Positions 37,570-46,554 of a DNA stretch of 64,000 nucleotides are shown here, piece by piece; the stretch's first letter is position 1, and the number at the start of each line of letters is the position of its first letter. The stretch comes from Rhizobium sp. SSA_523 (lineage in GTDB: Bacteria > Pseudomonadota > Alphaproteobacteria > Rhizobiales > Rhizobiaceae): positions 372,001-436,000 of the forward strand of contig NZ_CP129382.1 in NCBI RefSeq assembly GCF_030435705.1. The letters run 5' to 3'. The position numbers and the translations under genes are program-made. The notes below the pieces were generated by a model that saw nothing but the letters and a program-made list of their open reading frames with translations, was not told the origin of the DNA and did not search any database.

Positions 37570-38148
37570 TCACATCTCCTTTTTGCGCCGATAGTGGCGG
37601 GCGGCCTTGGCGCGGTTGCCGCACACCGCCATGTCGCACCAGAACCGGCTCCTGTTCTTGCTGCGGTCGATGAACAGCCAGCCGCAATGGCTGCAGATCT
37701 TCAGCCGCTCCGGCTGAGGCGATGCCTGGAGCCGCAGGGCCGATTGCACGGTGTGGTAGTCGAGGCCCTGCGCATCCCTTGCCAGGCGCAGCACGCGGGC
37801 CGCACCGTCAAGCAGGTCGGCCAGAGGCAGGGCTGCAAGCTCTGTCGGCGCTCTAGCCGGCCCCGGTGCCGATGGCTCGCCAAGAGCCCGGCCGCGAAAG
37901 TAACGGTCGACGATCTCGCGAAACTCCAGAAACGCGGGCACGGCATCCGGGCGAACGGGCACGAGCGCGCCGAAGGAGCTGCGTTCGGCGCAATGCAGAC
38001 GGGCGGCGGTCGGAAACGCGGCAAGCTGGGCGGCATCGGCGAAACGGTCGAGGCGCCTCGCCTCGTCAGCCCGCAGAATGACGCTATTGGCGACATCCAG
38101 CGCCAGCGCGCCGCCGGCAAAACGGTGAGGGGTCCAGGAAAAGGTCAT
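37570..38148 (-). CDS. CGNR zinc-finger transcription regulator
   Basis: Putative regulator of the CGNR family, 192 residues. The C-terminal zinc finger is CSHCGWLFIDRSKN...FWCDMAVCGNR with four cysteines, and a basic RHYRRKK tail. The N-terminal domain is the ABATE-type region that may sense a ligand. ATG 38148 lies 9 bases from a 32-bp near-palindrome shared with the divergent permease gene. The start MTFSWTPHRFAGG matches the usual N-terminus of this family. An in-frame upstream extension would run through the palindrome. Confidence 0.88.
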   Translation of the reverse strand: MTFSWTPHRFAGGALALDVANSVILRADEARRLDRFADAAQLAAFPTAARLHCAERSSFGALVPVRPDAVPAFLEFREIVDRYFRGRALGEPSAPGPARAPTELAALPLADLLDGAARVLRLARDAQGLDYHTVQSALRLQASPQPERLKICSHCGWLFIDRSKNRSRFWCDMAVCGNRAKAARHYRRKKEM

Positions 38149-38156
38149 GCTCCGAC

Positions 38157-38188
38157 TATAACTGGTAAAAGCTATTTTGCCAGTTATA
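38157..38188. promoter_or_regulatory. Near-perfect 32-bp palindrome, candidate CGNR operator
   Basis: Two 14-base arms (left 38157-38170 starting TATAACTGG, right 38175-38188 ending CCAGTTATA) around a 4-base centre differ by one base. It fills nearly the whole space between the divergent CGNR gene and LivH-type permease gene, where both promoters must be. This is the expected place for an autoregulated operator. Confidence 0.6.
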
Positions 38189-38207
38189 ATCATCGGCGGG
38201 AGGAACC

Positions 38208-39104
38208 ATGATCTATGGTCTTCAGCAGGTCCTGAATGGAGCGCCGGTGGCAGCGTTTTACGCTGCCCTGGCCTTTGGCTATTCGCTGGCCTTCAGCCTG
38301 ACCAAACGCGCCGACATCACGTTCGGCGCGCTGGTCGCCTGTGCCGGCCATCTCTTCCTGCTGGTCGCGCATATTGGCTGGAACCGGCTGGTCCTGACCT
38401 TTCCGGCGGCTCTCGGTTTCGGCGCGCTGGTCGCGCTGCTGGCGGTGCCTGCCGCCGGAATCGCGCTGGGAGGCCGGGTGATCGCCCCCCTGGCGCTGCG
38501 CTCGCCCAATGCGGTCATGGTCGCCGCGCTCGGCATCATGCTGGTTCTCATGGAGGCGGCCCGGCTTCTGTCCGGCACGCGCGAATTGTGGCTGCCGCCT
38601 TTCCTCAACAGTCCTGCTTTCATCGTATCCGACGGCAGCGTCCGGATGTCGCTGACCATGCTTCAGGTGATCAACACGCTGGTGCTTCTTCTCTTGATTG
38701 CGGTCGTCGCCCTGTTCCTGCGGCGCAGCGCCTTTGGCCGGAACTGGCAGGCCGTGTCCCAGGATCCGCTGGCCGCTCGCCTCTGCGGTATCGATCCGGC
38801 TGCGATCCATGCGGGCGCCTACGGCCTTGCCGCCGTCTTCGCCGCCCTGTGCGGCCTGCTTGCCACCGCCCATTACGGCACCATGGATTTCGGTGCCGGG
38901 CTTGTCTTCGGCCTGAAAACCGTGCTGATCGCTGCGGTCGGCGGCCATCATCATCCGCTGCGGGCCGCGGGCGGAGCGGCACTTGTGGGTTTCGCGGAAG
39001 CGCTCTGGAGCGCCTATCTGCCTCTCGCCTGGCGCGATGCAGCCGTGTTCGGGGCGTTGATCGTGCTTTTGGTGCTGCGCCGGCGGGTGCCGGACGATCT
39101 CTGA
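38208..39104 (+). CDS. LivH-type branched-chain amino-acid ABC permease, orphan
   Basis: Inner-membrane permease of the LivH/LivM family, 298 residues with about eight hydrophobic helices. The segment RRSAFGRNWQAVSQDPLAARLCGID is the EAA-like coupling motif region of LivH proteins. The surrounding genes supply no LivM, LivF/G ATPase or LivK binding protein, so a complete transporter would need parts encoded elsewhere. It is divergent from the CGNR regulator across the 32-bp palindrome and starts 20 bases from it. RBS GGAGGAA is seen at 38198-38204. The substrate is unknown. Confidence 0.85.
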   Translation: MIYGLQQVLNGAPVAAFYAALAFGYSLAFSLTKRADITFGALVACAGHLFLLVAHIGWNRLVLTFPAALGFGALVALLAVPAAGIALGGRVIAPLALRSPNAVMVAALGIMLVLMEAARLLSGTRELWLPPFLNSPAFIVSDGSVRMSLTMLQVINTLVLLLLIAVVALFLRRSAFGRNWQAVSQDPLAARLCGIDPAAIHAGAYGLAAVFAALCGLLATAHYGTMDFGAGLVFGLKTVLIAAVGGHHHPLRAAGGAALVGFAEALWSAYLPLAWRDAAVFGALIVLLVLRRRVPDDL

Positions 39105-39154
39105 TCGCGATGCCCGCAGACGCGCGCGCGTTTCCTTTCAGCCTTTCCTTTCCC

Positions 39155-39210
39155 CTCCCGGCCTGTCCCTCCCGGCCTGTCCCTCCCGGCCTGTCCCTCC
39201 CGGCCTGTCC
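39155..39210. repeat. Tandem repeat, 4 x 14 bp
   Basis: Four exact copies of CTCCCGGCCTGTCC fill 39155-39210, downstream of the permease stop and about 140 bases before the methyltransferase gene. Copy number is likely to vary between strains. Confidence 0.9.
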
Positions 39211-39351
39211 CTCTCCCTTGAAACCTCCCGCAGCCGCTCTGCCGGAGACCTGACGCCGTCAGGGTTGGTCGGTCAGCTTCAGACAAGAAACTACGAATAT
39301 TCGTACAAAAGAAGAAAACACTGAACGAAGCCGATTCTTGGAGGTCGCTTG

Positions 39352-40197
39352 ATGGACAGCAGCTCGATCCTGCAGGGCGTCAAATTCACGCCCTATCCCG
39401 CACAGGCCCCCGCAGCCGCATCGACGGAGAACGAGCTGACGGCGCTGAAGGAGATGATGCAGAACACGGTTCTGAAGCTCCACGCCGAGAACCAGGCGCT
39501 GCGGGCGCGGCTTGCACTGCTGGATGGGATTTTCCCCGAGGACACGCTTCCCGACATTCTGCCGCCGGATTTCCAGGGCTTCTTTGCCAACCGAGCCCTC
39601 CACAAGCTGGTCCGCGATTTCGATTTCAATACCGTCCTGGATATCGGTTCCGGCCAGGGCATGCAGGCCAAGGTGCTTCTTCGCCATGGCAAGCAGGTAA
39701 CGGCGCTGGATTATGGCAAATCGCCTTACTATCAGTGGCGCGATCCTGCCATCAAGACGGTGATCGGCGACTTCAATTGCATGGATTTCGATCAGCCTTT
39801 CGACTGCGTCTGGGCCTCGCATGTGCTGGAACACCAGCCCAATCCCAACCTTTTCCTGAAGCGCGTGCATGCGGCTGTGCGGGAAGGCGGCGTCGTGGCG
39901 ATCACGGTTCCGCCGCTGAAGCACCAGATCGTCGGCGGCCATCTGTCGCTCTGGAATGGCGGCATGCTGCTCTATCACATGGTGCTGGCGGGCTTTGACT
40001 GCAGCCAGGCGAGCCTTCTGCAATATGGCTACAATATCAGCATCATCGTGCGCAAACGCTCGATTGATTTCCCCGGCATCGTCTATGACATGGGCGATAT
40101 CCGGACGATCCGGCCCTTCCTGCCGACGGAACTCGCCTTCCAGCCGAACCAGAACGACGATCCGTTCAACGGCGATATCCACCGCCTGAACTGGTAG
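39352..40197 (+). CDS. SAM-dependent methyltransferase
   Basis: Class I methyltransferase of 281 residues. An N-terminal coiled coil (about 27-58) precedes the Rossmann domain with motif I VLDIGSGQGMQ (95-105), Asp120 as the adenosine-binding acid and VLEHQPNPN (158-166). The RBS GGAGG lies eight bases before ATG 39352. The next gene, a sulfotransferase, starts 59 bases later, so the two are likely a unit. The substrate cannot be read; the coiled coil suggests it is part of a complex or binds a partner. Confidence 0.85.
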   Translation: MDSSSILQGVKFTPYPAQAPAAASTENELTALKEMMQNTVLKLHAENQALRARLALLDGIFPEDTLPDILPPDFQGFFANRALHKLVRDFDFNTVLDIGSGQGMQAKVLLRHGKQVTALDYGKSPYYQWRDPAIKTVIGDFNCMDFDQPFDCVWASHVLEHQPNPNLFLKRVHAAVREGGVVAITVPPLKHQIVGGHLSLWNGGMLLYHMVLAGFDCSQASLLQYGYNISIIVRKRSIDFPGIVYDMGDIRTIRPFLPTELAFQPNQNDDPFNGDIHRLNW

Positions 40198-40256
40198 GCG
40201 CGCTCGCGCCTCAAGCGGTTCACCCTCAGTGCAAAGAGGCAAGAAGGTAGATTGAA

Positions 40257-41075
40257 ATGCCAGCCGATATGCTTTCCCCCGTCCGCGACGCGCTCTACGT
40301 GCCGCTGATCATGATGACGAGCTTTGCCCGCTCGGGCGAAACCATGATGCTGAGGGCGCTCAACGCCCATCCGCGCATCGAGGTCGTCAGCCAGATCCTC
40401 GATGCCGATGAACCGCCGCAGGATGTCCGCCTGTTCGAGGCGCTGCAGGATTACCCGGATTTCGTGCTGCGCCGCGCCAACCCGCTGCTCGCCCATCGCC
40501 GGATCGCTCCCGACAGCATTGTCATCGTCAAGCACGGCATCTGGACCCATCGCTGGCCGCATATCGATTTCGTTCTGGCGCGCAACCCTTTTGCCATCGT
40601 CAAGAGCCTTCGCCAGTATGCCATCGACAATCATGAGGACGAGCAGCATCGCCGCAACCGCCTGGCCCGCTGGGCCGGCAAGATCGACGCCTCCCTGGTA
40701 CCGCTCTGCCTGAAGGGTGATGAGACCGAGGCGATCGCCTATCTCTACCGGTCGAAAATGATGGCAAACAGCAGCAAGCGGCTCGGCGTCGTCCGCTACG
40801 AGGATTTCGTCGCAGCGCCCGAGCGCGAAATGCCGCGGGTGCTGCAGATGATGGGCCTGCCTTGGGATGAACGGGTTCTCAAAGCCCATGAGGACTATCC
40901 GCAGGGCAAGCTCGGCCATGGCAAGATCAAGCTCTGGGAAGCCATCCGCCTGACACCGCACAAGGCCGAGACGGGCATGCCGCAGCGCGAATTCGATATC
41001 ATCGCTTCGGTCACACGGCCGGTGCTCGACCTTTACGGCTATGCCGCGCGCGACGGGCGGGTGGAGCTTCTCTGA
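40257..41075 (+). CDS. Sulfotransferase-domain protein
   Basis: PAPS-dependent sulfotransferase of about 272 residues. The 5'-phosphosulfate loop is TSFARSGETM (21-30) and the 3'-phosphate strand is VLARNPFAIVKSL (106-118, Arg109 and Ser117). His-rich regions 93-102 could supply the catalytic base. No signal peptide or membrane helix is present, so it would act in the cytosol before export of its product. Rhizobia sulfate Nod factors, K-antigens and LPS by related enzymes. Its partner methyltransferase suggests modification of one glycan or lipid. Confidence 0.8.
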   Translation: MPADMLSPVRDALYVPLIMMTSFARSGETMMLRALNAHPRIEVVSQILDADEPPQDVRLFEALQDYPDFVLRRANPLLAHRRIAPDSIVIVKHGIWTHRWPHIDFVLARNPFAIVKSLRQYAIDNHEDEQHRRNRLARWAGKIDASLVPLCLKGDETEAIAYLYRSKMMANSSKRLGVVRYEDFVAAPEREMPRVLQMMGLPWDERVLKAHEDYPQGKLGHGKIKLWEAIRLTPHKAETGMPQREFDIIASVTRPVLDLYGYAARDGRVELL

Positions 41076-41124
41076 GGCGATCTCGGAAACGGCCGGCACC
41101 CGTGACGGGCTGGCGCCGCCGGCG

Positions 41125-41592
41125 TCACATTTTGGTCCAACGCTCCCTGGCGCTGTCGTCGACATCCTTTGCCGGCACCCAGCCGCCGGAGGATCCGTCT
41201 TTCGGATGCTCCTTCTTCCAGAAGGGCGCCGCCGTCTTCAGGAAATCCATCACGAAATTGGCGCCGTCGAAGGCCGCCTGCCGGTGCGGCGAGGCGGCGA
41301 TCACCAGAACGATGTTCTGGCCGGGTGCGATCGTGCCGTAGCGGTGAATGGTCGTCAGCCCCTGAAGGGAAAAGCGCTCGATGGCGAGGTCCGCGATGCG
41401 GCGCATTTCCGCCTCCGCCATGCCGGGGTAATGTTCGAGTTCGAGCGCGGTCAGGCTGCCGCCCTCGTCGCGGCAGAGGCCGCTGAAGGTGACGACGGCG
41501 CCGATATCCGTGCGCCCCTCGGTCAGCCGGTCGATCTCTGCCTGAAGGTCGAAATCCTCGCGCTGCACGCGGATGGTCGGGACGGTCGTCAC
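41125..41592 (-). CDS. moaE: Molybdopterin synthase large subunit
   Basis: Catalytic subunit that inserts two sulfurs into precursor Z (cPMP) using thiocarboxylated MoaD. The protein has the conserved GAVVTFSGLCRD, LELEHYPGMAE, IHRYGTIAPGQ and AASPHRQAAF and the C-terminal PFWKKEHPKDG. I set the start at GTG 41592, one base after the moaD stop; GTG 41601 overlapping moaD by eight bases is an alternative. It ends the SDR-uvrC-pgsA-moaD-moaE operon. Confidence 0.95.
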   Translation of the reverse strand: MTTVPTIRVQREDFDLQAEIDRLTEGRTDIGAVVTFSGLCRDEGGSLTALELEHYPGMAEAEMRRIADLAIERFSLQGLTTIHRYGTIAPGQNIVLVIAASPHRQAAFDGANFVMDFLKTAAPFWKKEHPKDGSSGGWVPAKDVDDSARERWTKM

Positions 41593-41593
41593 C

Positions 41594-41851
41594 CTATCCA
41601 CCCGTCATCGGGGGGAAAATGCCGATTTCGCGGGCGCCGGCGATCGGCTCGTCCTGGTCGACATGTTCCTGATTGACGGCAACGCGGATCACTTCCGGAT
41701 ATTGCAGCGCCGACTCATAACCCTCGCCAAGCGTCTTCAGGTGCTCCAGAAGGTCGCGGGCGGTCACGACATGCGCCGGAAGCTCGATCTCTTCCTCCGG
41801 CTTGTCGATCCTTTCGCGCACCCAGGCGAAATAGACGAGTTTGACCTTCAT
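41594..41851 (-). CDS. moaD: Molybdopterin synthase sulfur carrier subunit
   Basis: Small ubiquitin-like protein of 85 residues whose C-terminal GlyGly (ending PPMTGG) is activated and thiocarboxylated to donate sulfur for molybdopterin. ATG 41851 overlaps the pgsA stop as ATGA. The FAWVRERIDKPEEEIEL start fits rhizobial MoaD. With moaE next to it the molybdopterin synthase is complete; the cofactor could serve the molybdopterin oxidoreductase at 48.9-51 kb. Confidence 0.95.
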   Translation of the reverse strand: MKVKLVYFAWVRERIDKPEEEIELPAHVVTARDLLEHLKTLGEGYESALQYPEVIRVAVNQEHVDQDEPIAGAREIGIFPPMTGG

Positions 41852-42435
41852 TCTTGTTCCACCACATGTTTCAGGCCGGCTTTGAAATAGTCGTAGCCGG
41901 TATAGATGGTCAGGATGGCCGCCAGCCAGAGCAGGGTAATGCCGAGCGCCGTGGTATGCAGGCCGAATTTGTCGCCGGCCGGCCCTGCGAGCAGGAAGGC
42001 GATCGACACCATCTGGATGGTCGTCTTCCATTTTGCGATCCGCGTCACCGGCACCGCCACCTTGAGGGCGGCGAGATATTCGCGCAGGCCGGACACCAGG
42101 ATTTCCCGGCACAGGATGGTGATCGCCGCCCAGAGCGACCAGCCGGCAATTGTCCCGTCGGCGGCCATCAGCAGGAGCACCGACGCGACCAGAAGCTTGT
42201 CGGCGATCGGATCCAGCATCCGGCCGATATTGGAAGTCTGGTTCCAGATCCGCGCCAGATAGCCGTCCAGGTAATCGGTGATGGAGGCGACCACGAAAAT
42301 GGCGAGCGCGGTCCAGCGCGCGAAATCCGAACTCTGCAGCCGTCCTTCGACGAAAAAGCAGGCGACCACGATGGGCACGGCCAGAATGCGCGCATAGGTC
42401 AGAAGGTTGGGAATATTGTATGCGCGCGACGCCAT
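41848..42435 (-). CDS. pgsA: CDP-diacylglycerol-glycerol-3-phosphate phosphatidyltransferase
   Basis: Makes phosphatidylglycerol phosphate, the first step to phosphatidylglycerol and cardiolipin. The 195-residue membrane protein has the CDP-alcohol transferase motif DYLDGYLARIWNQTSNIGRMLDPIADK with the spaced aspartates. It has about five helices. Its start is separated from uvrC by 92 bases. Co-location with uvrC is conserved in many proteobacteria. Confidence 0.95.
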   Translation of the reverse strand: MASRAYNIPNLLTYARILAVPIVVACFFVEGRLQSSDFARWTALAIFVVASITDYLDGYLARIWNQTSNIGRMLDPIADKLLVASVLLLMAADGTIAGWSLWAAITILCREILVSGLREYLAALKVAVPVTRIAKWKTTIQMVSIAFLLAGPAGDKFGLHTTALGITLLWLAAILTIYTGYDYFKAGLKHVVEQE

Positions 42436-42527
42436 GAGAAACCTGTTGTCTTAAACTGCAAGTCTAGTTGAAGCCTTGAGGCGGGAGCGTCAACCGTAAT
42501 TGTGACCGAATTGGTCCGCCTGCCGCA

Positions 42528-44564
42528 TCATCCGCTGCGGCTCTCGTGGAAATGCTGGTAGATCTGCCGGGCCACGGCCTCCGATATGCCGTCCACGGCC
42601 ATCAGATCGCTGATTCCCGCGCGCGAGACCGCCTTTGCCGTGCCGAAATGCTGCAGCAGCGCCCGCTTGCGGTTCGGTCCGATGCCCGAAATCTCGTCCA
42701 GCGGGTTGCGGACCATCTCCTTCTTGCGCCGCGCGCGATGCGAGCCGATGGCGAAGCGATGCGCCTCGTCGCGCAGGCGCTGGACGAAGTAGAGCACAGG
42801 GTCGCGCGGCGGCAGGGAGAAATCGCTGCGCCCATCGGCAAAGAAGCGCTCGCGCCCGGCATCGCGATCGACCCCCTTGGCAACGCCGATGGCGGTCACC
42901 ACGTCGCGTATGCCCAACTCGTCCAGTATCCCCCGCACGGCCGACATCTGGCCTTGCCCGCCATCGATCAGGATCACGTCCGGCCAGGCGGGGAAGGGGG
43001 AATCGGCACTGTCTTCGCCCGTCGTCTCGAGCTTGCGATCCGGCAGGCCCTGTTCCTTCAGCAGGCGGCTGAAGCGGCGCGTCATCACCTCCCGCATCAT
43101 GCCGAAATCGTCGCCGGGGGTGATCTCGGTCGATTTGATGTTGAACTTGCGATACTGGCCCTTCACGAAGCCTTCCGGGCCGGCCACGACCATGCCGCCG
43201 ACGGCATTGGTGCCCATGATGTGGGAATTGTCGTAGATTTCGATCCGGCGGGGCACGTAGGAGAGGCCGAATGTTTCGGCAAAACCTTTCAACAGGCGCG
43301 CCTGCGAGGCGGTTTCCGCCAGCTTGCGGCCATGCGCCTCCCTGGCATTGGAGAGAACGTGATCCACCAGATCCCGTTTTTCTCCCCGCTGCGGCACCTG
43401 GATGGTAATCCTGTGCGAAGCTTTTTCCGACAGCGCCTGGGCGAGCAGGTCCTGCTCCTCGACCGTCTCCGACAGCAGGATCTGGCGGGGCACCGGCTTG
43501 TCGTCATAGAACTGCGCCAGGAAGGCGTTCAGCACTTCCGAACCCGACAGCTGCGGATCGGCCTTCGGAAAATAGGCCTGGTTGCCCCAGTTCTGGCCGG
43601 CACGGAAGAAGAAGACCTGGATACAGGTCAGGCCGCCTTCATGATGAATGGCAAAGACATCGGCCTCTTCGACCCCGGCCGGATTGATGCCCTGATGGCT
43701 CTGGACATGCGACAGGGCCGCCAGGCGATCGCGATAGACCGCGGCGCGCTCGAAATCCAGATCCTCGGAGGCTTCCGCCATCTGCCGGCCGATCGCCGCC
43801 TTGACGTTCTGGCTGCGGCCGGAGAGGAAATCCTTCGCCTCCTGCACCAGCTCGCCGTAGTCGGCATCCGAGATCTCGTGCGTGCAAGGCCCAGAACAGC
43901 GCTTGATCTGGTAGAGCAGACAGGGCCGTGTGCGCGTCTCGAACACGCTGTCGGTGCAGGTGCGCAAGAGGAAGGCGCGCTGCAGCGAGTTGATGGTCCG
44001 GCCGACAGCACTTGCCGAGGCGAAGGGGCCGAAATAATCGCCCTTCCGGGCCCTGGCCCCGCGATGCTTGTAGATGGCCGGTGCCCGGTGGTCGCCCGTC
44101 ACCATGATATAGGGAAAGGACTTGTCGTCCCGCAGAAGCACGTTGAAGCGCGGACGGAGCCGCTTGATCAGATTGGCTTCGAGCAGGAGCGCCTCGGTTT
44201 CCGTGCGGGTCGTGACGAATTCCATCTGTGCCGTCTCGCGCACCATGCGCGACAGGCGGTTGGAATGCACGCGACCCTGCGCGTAATTGGAGACGCGTTT
44301 CTTCAGGCTGCGCGCCTTGCCGACATACAGAACATCGCCTGCTTCGTTGAACATGCGATAAACGCCGGGCGCATTCGGCAGGTGCTTGACGAATTCGGCG
44401 ATCAGTTCGGCGCCCTTCAGCCCGTTTTCATTGCGCAGGGCGTGGGTCCATTCGATGCCCGACGTCGACCGTGCGGCCTCGGCTTCCGGCAGCGCGACGT
44501 CGTCTTCATCCTCGTCCGATTCGTCATAAAGAACGCCGCCGTCAGGCAGTTTCGTTCCATTCAT
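42528..44564 (-). CDS. uvrC: Excinuclease ABC subunit C
   Basis: Dual-incision endonuclease of nucleotide excision repair. The 678-residue protein has the GIY-YIG domain (GVY 67-69, YVG 80-82), a UVR motif in [16 protein letters not shown], the RNase H-like C-terminal half with [10 protein letters not shown], and helix-hairpin-helix pairs at the end. An acidic leader of about 35 residues precedes the GIY-YIG domain. Its ATG overlaps the SDR stop as ATGA. Confidence 0.97.
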   Translation of the reverse strand: MNGTKLPDGGVLYDESDEDEDDVALPEAEAARSTSGIEWTHALRNENGLKGAELIAEFVKHLPNAPGVYRMFNEAGDVLYVGKARSLKKRVSNYAQGRVHSNRLSRMVRETAQMEFVTTRTETEALLLEANLIKRLRPRFNVLLRDDKSFPYIMVTGDHRAPAIYKHRGARARKGDYFGPFASASAVGRTINSLQRAFLLRTCTDSVFETRTRPCLLYQIKRCSGPCTHEISDADYGELVQEAKDFLSGRSQNVKAAIGRQMAEASEDLDFERAAVYRDRLAALSHVQSHQGINPAGVEEADVFAIHHEGGLTCIQVFFFRAGQNWGNQAYFPKADPQLSGSEVLNAFLAQFYDDKPVPRQILLSETVEEQDLLAQALSEKASHRITIQVPQRGEKRDLVDHVLSNAREAHGRKLAETASQARLLKGFAETFGLSYVPRRIEIYDNSHIMGTNAVGGMVVAGPEGFVKGQYRKFNIKSTEITPGDDFGMMREVMTRRFSRLLKEQGLPDRKLETTGEDSADSPFPAWPDVILIDGGQGQMSAVRGILDELGIRDVVTAIGVAKGVDRDAGRERFFADGRSDFSLPPRDPVLYFVQRLRDEAHRFAIGSHRARRKKEMVRNPLDEISGIGPNRKRALLQHFGTAKAVSRAGISDLMAVDGISEAVARQIYQHFHESRSG

Positions 44565-45334
44565 TCAATAATCTCCGCCACATCTGGCGTTTCCCAGGCC
44601 AGGTGCTGGCCTCCATCCAAGGCTATCATTTGGCCGGTGATGGATGGTGTGTCAAAAAGAAATCGGATCGTCTGACCAAATTCGCAAGGGGCAGGTCCGC
44701 GTTTTAACGGCACGCCCGCCACCTGCCGGTCGAAATCCGCCTGTGCCTGCCGCTCGCTCCGGAACGAAGGGCCGGGGCCGATCGCGTTGACGCGGATGCG
44801 CGGCGCCAGCGCCTGGGCCAGGGTCTGCGTGGCAGTCCACAGAGCCGCCTTGGAGAGCGTGTAGGAATAAAATTGGGGCGTCAGTTTCCACACGCGCTGA
44901 TCGATGATGTTGACGATCAGGCCGTCCCGGTCAGGCGGCAATTGCCGCAGGAAAGCGGCGGCGAGGATGGACGGCGCCCGGACATGGATGCCGAAATGCC
45001 GGTCGAAGATCTTGGGCTCGAAGCGATCGGCCGAATCCTGTTCGAAGATCGAGGCATTGTTGACGAGAGCGACGACCGGCCCGAGCGCCGCCGCGGCCTG
45101 ATCCAGCAGCCCTTCGGCCTCACCTTCATCGAGAAGATCGGCCCGCACCGCCGCCGCGACCAGTCCCTGCCGCTGCAGGTCGTCCGCCAGTGCCCTGGCC
45201 GCATCGATCGACCTGTCGGCATGAATGGCAACCGCGAAACCATGGCGGGCAAGGTCCTCGCTGATGGCGCGTCCCATGCGACGTGCGCCTCCGGTGACCA
45301 ATACAGTGGGAAGGGTAGTCACGACGTCTGTCAT
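44561..45334 (-). CDS. Short-chain dehydrogenase/reductase
   Basis: NAD(P)-dependent oxidoreductase of 257 residues with [10 protein letters not shown] at the nucleotide site, VNNAS in the catalytic region, and YTLSKAAL with the catalytic Tyr and Lys. It resembles pteridine reductase-like SDRs (GGARR motif) more than FabG. ATG 45334 is my choice, supported by an AGG three bases before it; longer forms are weaker. It opens the uvrC-pgsA-moaD-moaE operon, and the mix of functions gives no hint of substrate. Confidence 0.85.
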   Translation of the reverse strand: MTDVVTTLPTVLVTGGARRMGRAISEDLARHGFAVAIHADRSIDAARALADDLQRQGLVAAAVRADLLDEGEAEGLLDQAAAALGPVVALVNNASIFEQDSADRFEPKIFDRHFGIHVRAPSILAAAFLRQLPPDRDGLIVNIIDQRVWKLTPQFYSYTLSKAALWTATQTLAQALAPRIRVNAIGPGPSFRSERQAQADFDRQVAGVPLKRGPAPCEFGQTIRFLFDTPSITGQMIALDGGQHLAWETPDVAEIIE

Positions 45335-45717
45335 CCTGTGAAGCTGTTGGCGGTCTGGCGAATGAGTGGCGCAGGGGATTTTGGGGGCCTTAGATGACAA
45401 GCCTTTACGACCGGATCAAGCGGCTGGATCGTCTGCGCAAAACTCTTTCAACGCTCACAGGAACTATTGCGTATTCACACTTTGTTGATTAATATTACTG
45501 TCGGCATTGAGCGTTAACCTGGCAGTAGGGTTAATGATATCCATGTGGCTTTAAAGCAACATCCAAATTTAGCCGTCGCTGTGCCACAATGAATTCACAT
45601 TTCGGTACTGCGAATTCCTCAATTGCAGACCAATTTCCTCTCAAGCGCAGGCAGATGAGCCGAACGTTGGTGTTCGTCCTCCCCCATCTCCTGCTTGGCT
45701 TTGAAAGGAGTTTTTAT
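45335..45717. other. AT-rich 383-base spacer before the porin gene
   Basis: Divergent promoter region, unusually AT-rich at 45440-45600. A 32-codon frame (45394-45492, ATG to TAA) has GGGGG seven bases upstream but no recognised product, so I do not annotate it as a gene. The porin ribosome binding site AAAGGAG lies at 45704-45710. I could not place a strong promoter; the porin is probably well expressed. Confidence 0.5.
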
Positions 45718-46359
45718 ATGCGTACTCTCATCGCGGGCTTGCTGATTTCGACGGCGTCTCTCGTGGCTGTTTCGGCACAGGCTGCCGACGCCGTAACCCA
45801 GGTTCCGGAAGCACCGATTGCCGTTGACACGCCGGTGGCCGTTTCCAACTGGTCCGGCTTCTATCTCGGTGGCTACGGCTCGTATGATTTCGGTAGTGCT
45901 TCCGGCGGCCCGAGCGACACCAATGCTGACGGTTGGGGCGGTGGCCTCTACGGCGGTTACAACTTCCAGAGCGGCCAGATCGTTTATGGTGGTGAAGCCG
46001 ATATCGGTTACAACGACCAGAAGGGTTCGGCTGGCGCCGGCGTAACGGCAGAGCAGAAGGTCAACGGCTCGATCCGTGGTCGCGTCGGTTACGACATCAG
46101 CCCCTTCATGATCTACGGCACGGCAGGTCTGGCCGTCGGTAATCATGAAATGTCGAATGCCGTCGGTTCCGACAGCAAGACGGCTCTCGGCTACACGGTT
46201 GGCGCCGGTGTCGAAACCATGGTCACCGACAATATCTCGGCTCGTGTCGAATACCGCTACACCGATTTCCAGGACAAGGACTACAACCTCGGCGGCACGA
46301 CCGTGTCCCGCGGCTTCGACGACCAGTCCGTCAAGGTCGGTATCGGCGTGAAGTTCTGA
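45718..46359 (+). CDS. Omp25/RopB-type outer membrane beta-barrel protein
   Basis: Small outer-membrane barrel of 213 residues with a signal peptide (1-22, cleavage near AQA-AD), the family NWSGFYLGGYGSY (about residues 41-53), alternating hydrophobic strands, and a terminal phenylalanine in VGIGVKF as required for Bam insertion. The ATG 45718 is preceded by AAAGGAG. Codon use and the strong terminator suggest high expression. Rhizobial RopB/AopB and Brucella Omp25 are the nearest described group; they support envelope stability and host interaction. Confidence 0.9.
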   Translation: MRTLIAGLLISTASLVAVSAQAADAVTQVPEAPIAVDTPVAVSNWSGFYLGGYGSYDFGSASGGPSDTNADGWGGGLYGGYNFQSGQIVYGGEADIGYNDQKGSAGAGVTAEQKVNGSIRGRVGYDISPFMIYGTAGLAVGNHEMSNAVGSDSKTALGYTVGAGVETMVTDNISARVEYRYTDFQDKDYNLGGTTVSRGFDDQSVKVGIGVKF

Positions 46360-46379
46360 TCCGCGTATTCTGGATCGCG

Positions 46380-46414
46380 AAGAGGCCGGAGGGAGACCTC
46401 CGGCCTCTTTCGTT
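46380..46414 (+). terminator. Rho-independent terminator after the porin gene
   Basis: Thirteen-base stem with AAGAGGCCGGAGG at 46380-46392, GAGA tetraloop and the matching arm 46397-46409, followed by TCGTTT. It lies 20 bases after the porin stop. Confidence 0.85.
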
Positions 46415-46554
46415 TCCGAGCTATCCAGCCACGGCACGCATGTTTTTACGCAGTCCGGACGCAAAACCGCTGACGCACTTTGCTGGACCTGCTCTAGACC
46501 GCAGCCCTTCTGCGCGACATCTTCCACGTCACGTCGCGCGCCGGGTTTCCGGTC

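Noticed and set aside
42546..44675. Open frame of 709 codons on the plus strand
   Set aside because: It mirrors uvrC; such long complements are common in GC-rich genomes.
45394..45492. 32-codon frame before the porin gene
   Set aside because: It has a possible ribosome binding site but no recognised product and lies in a divergent promoter region.
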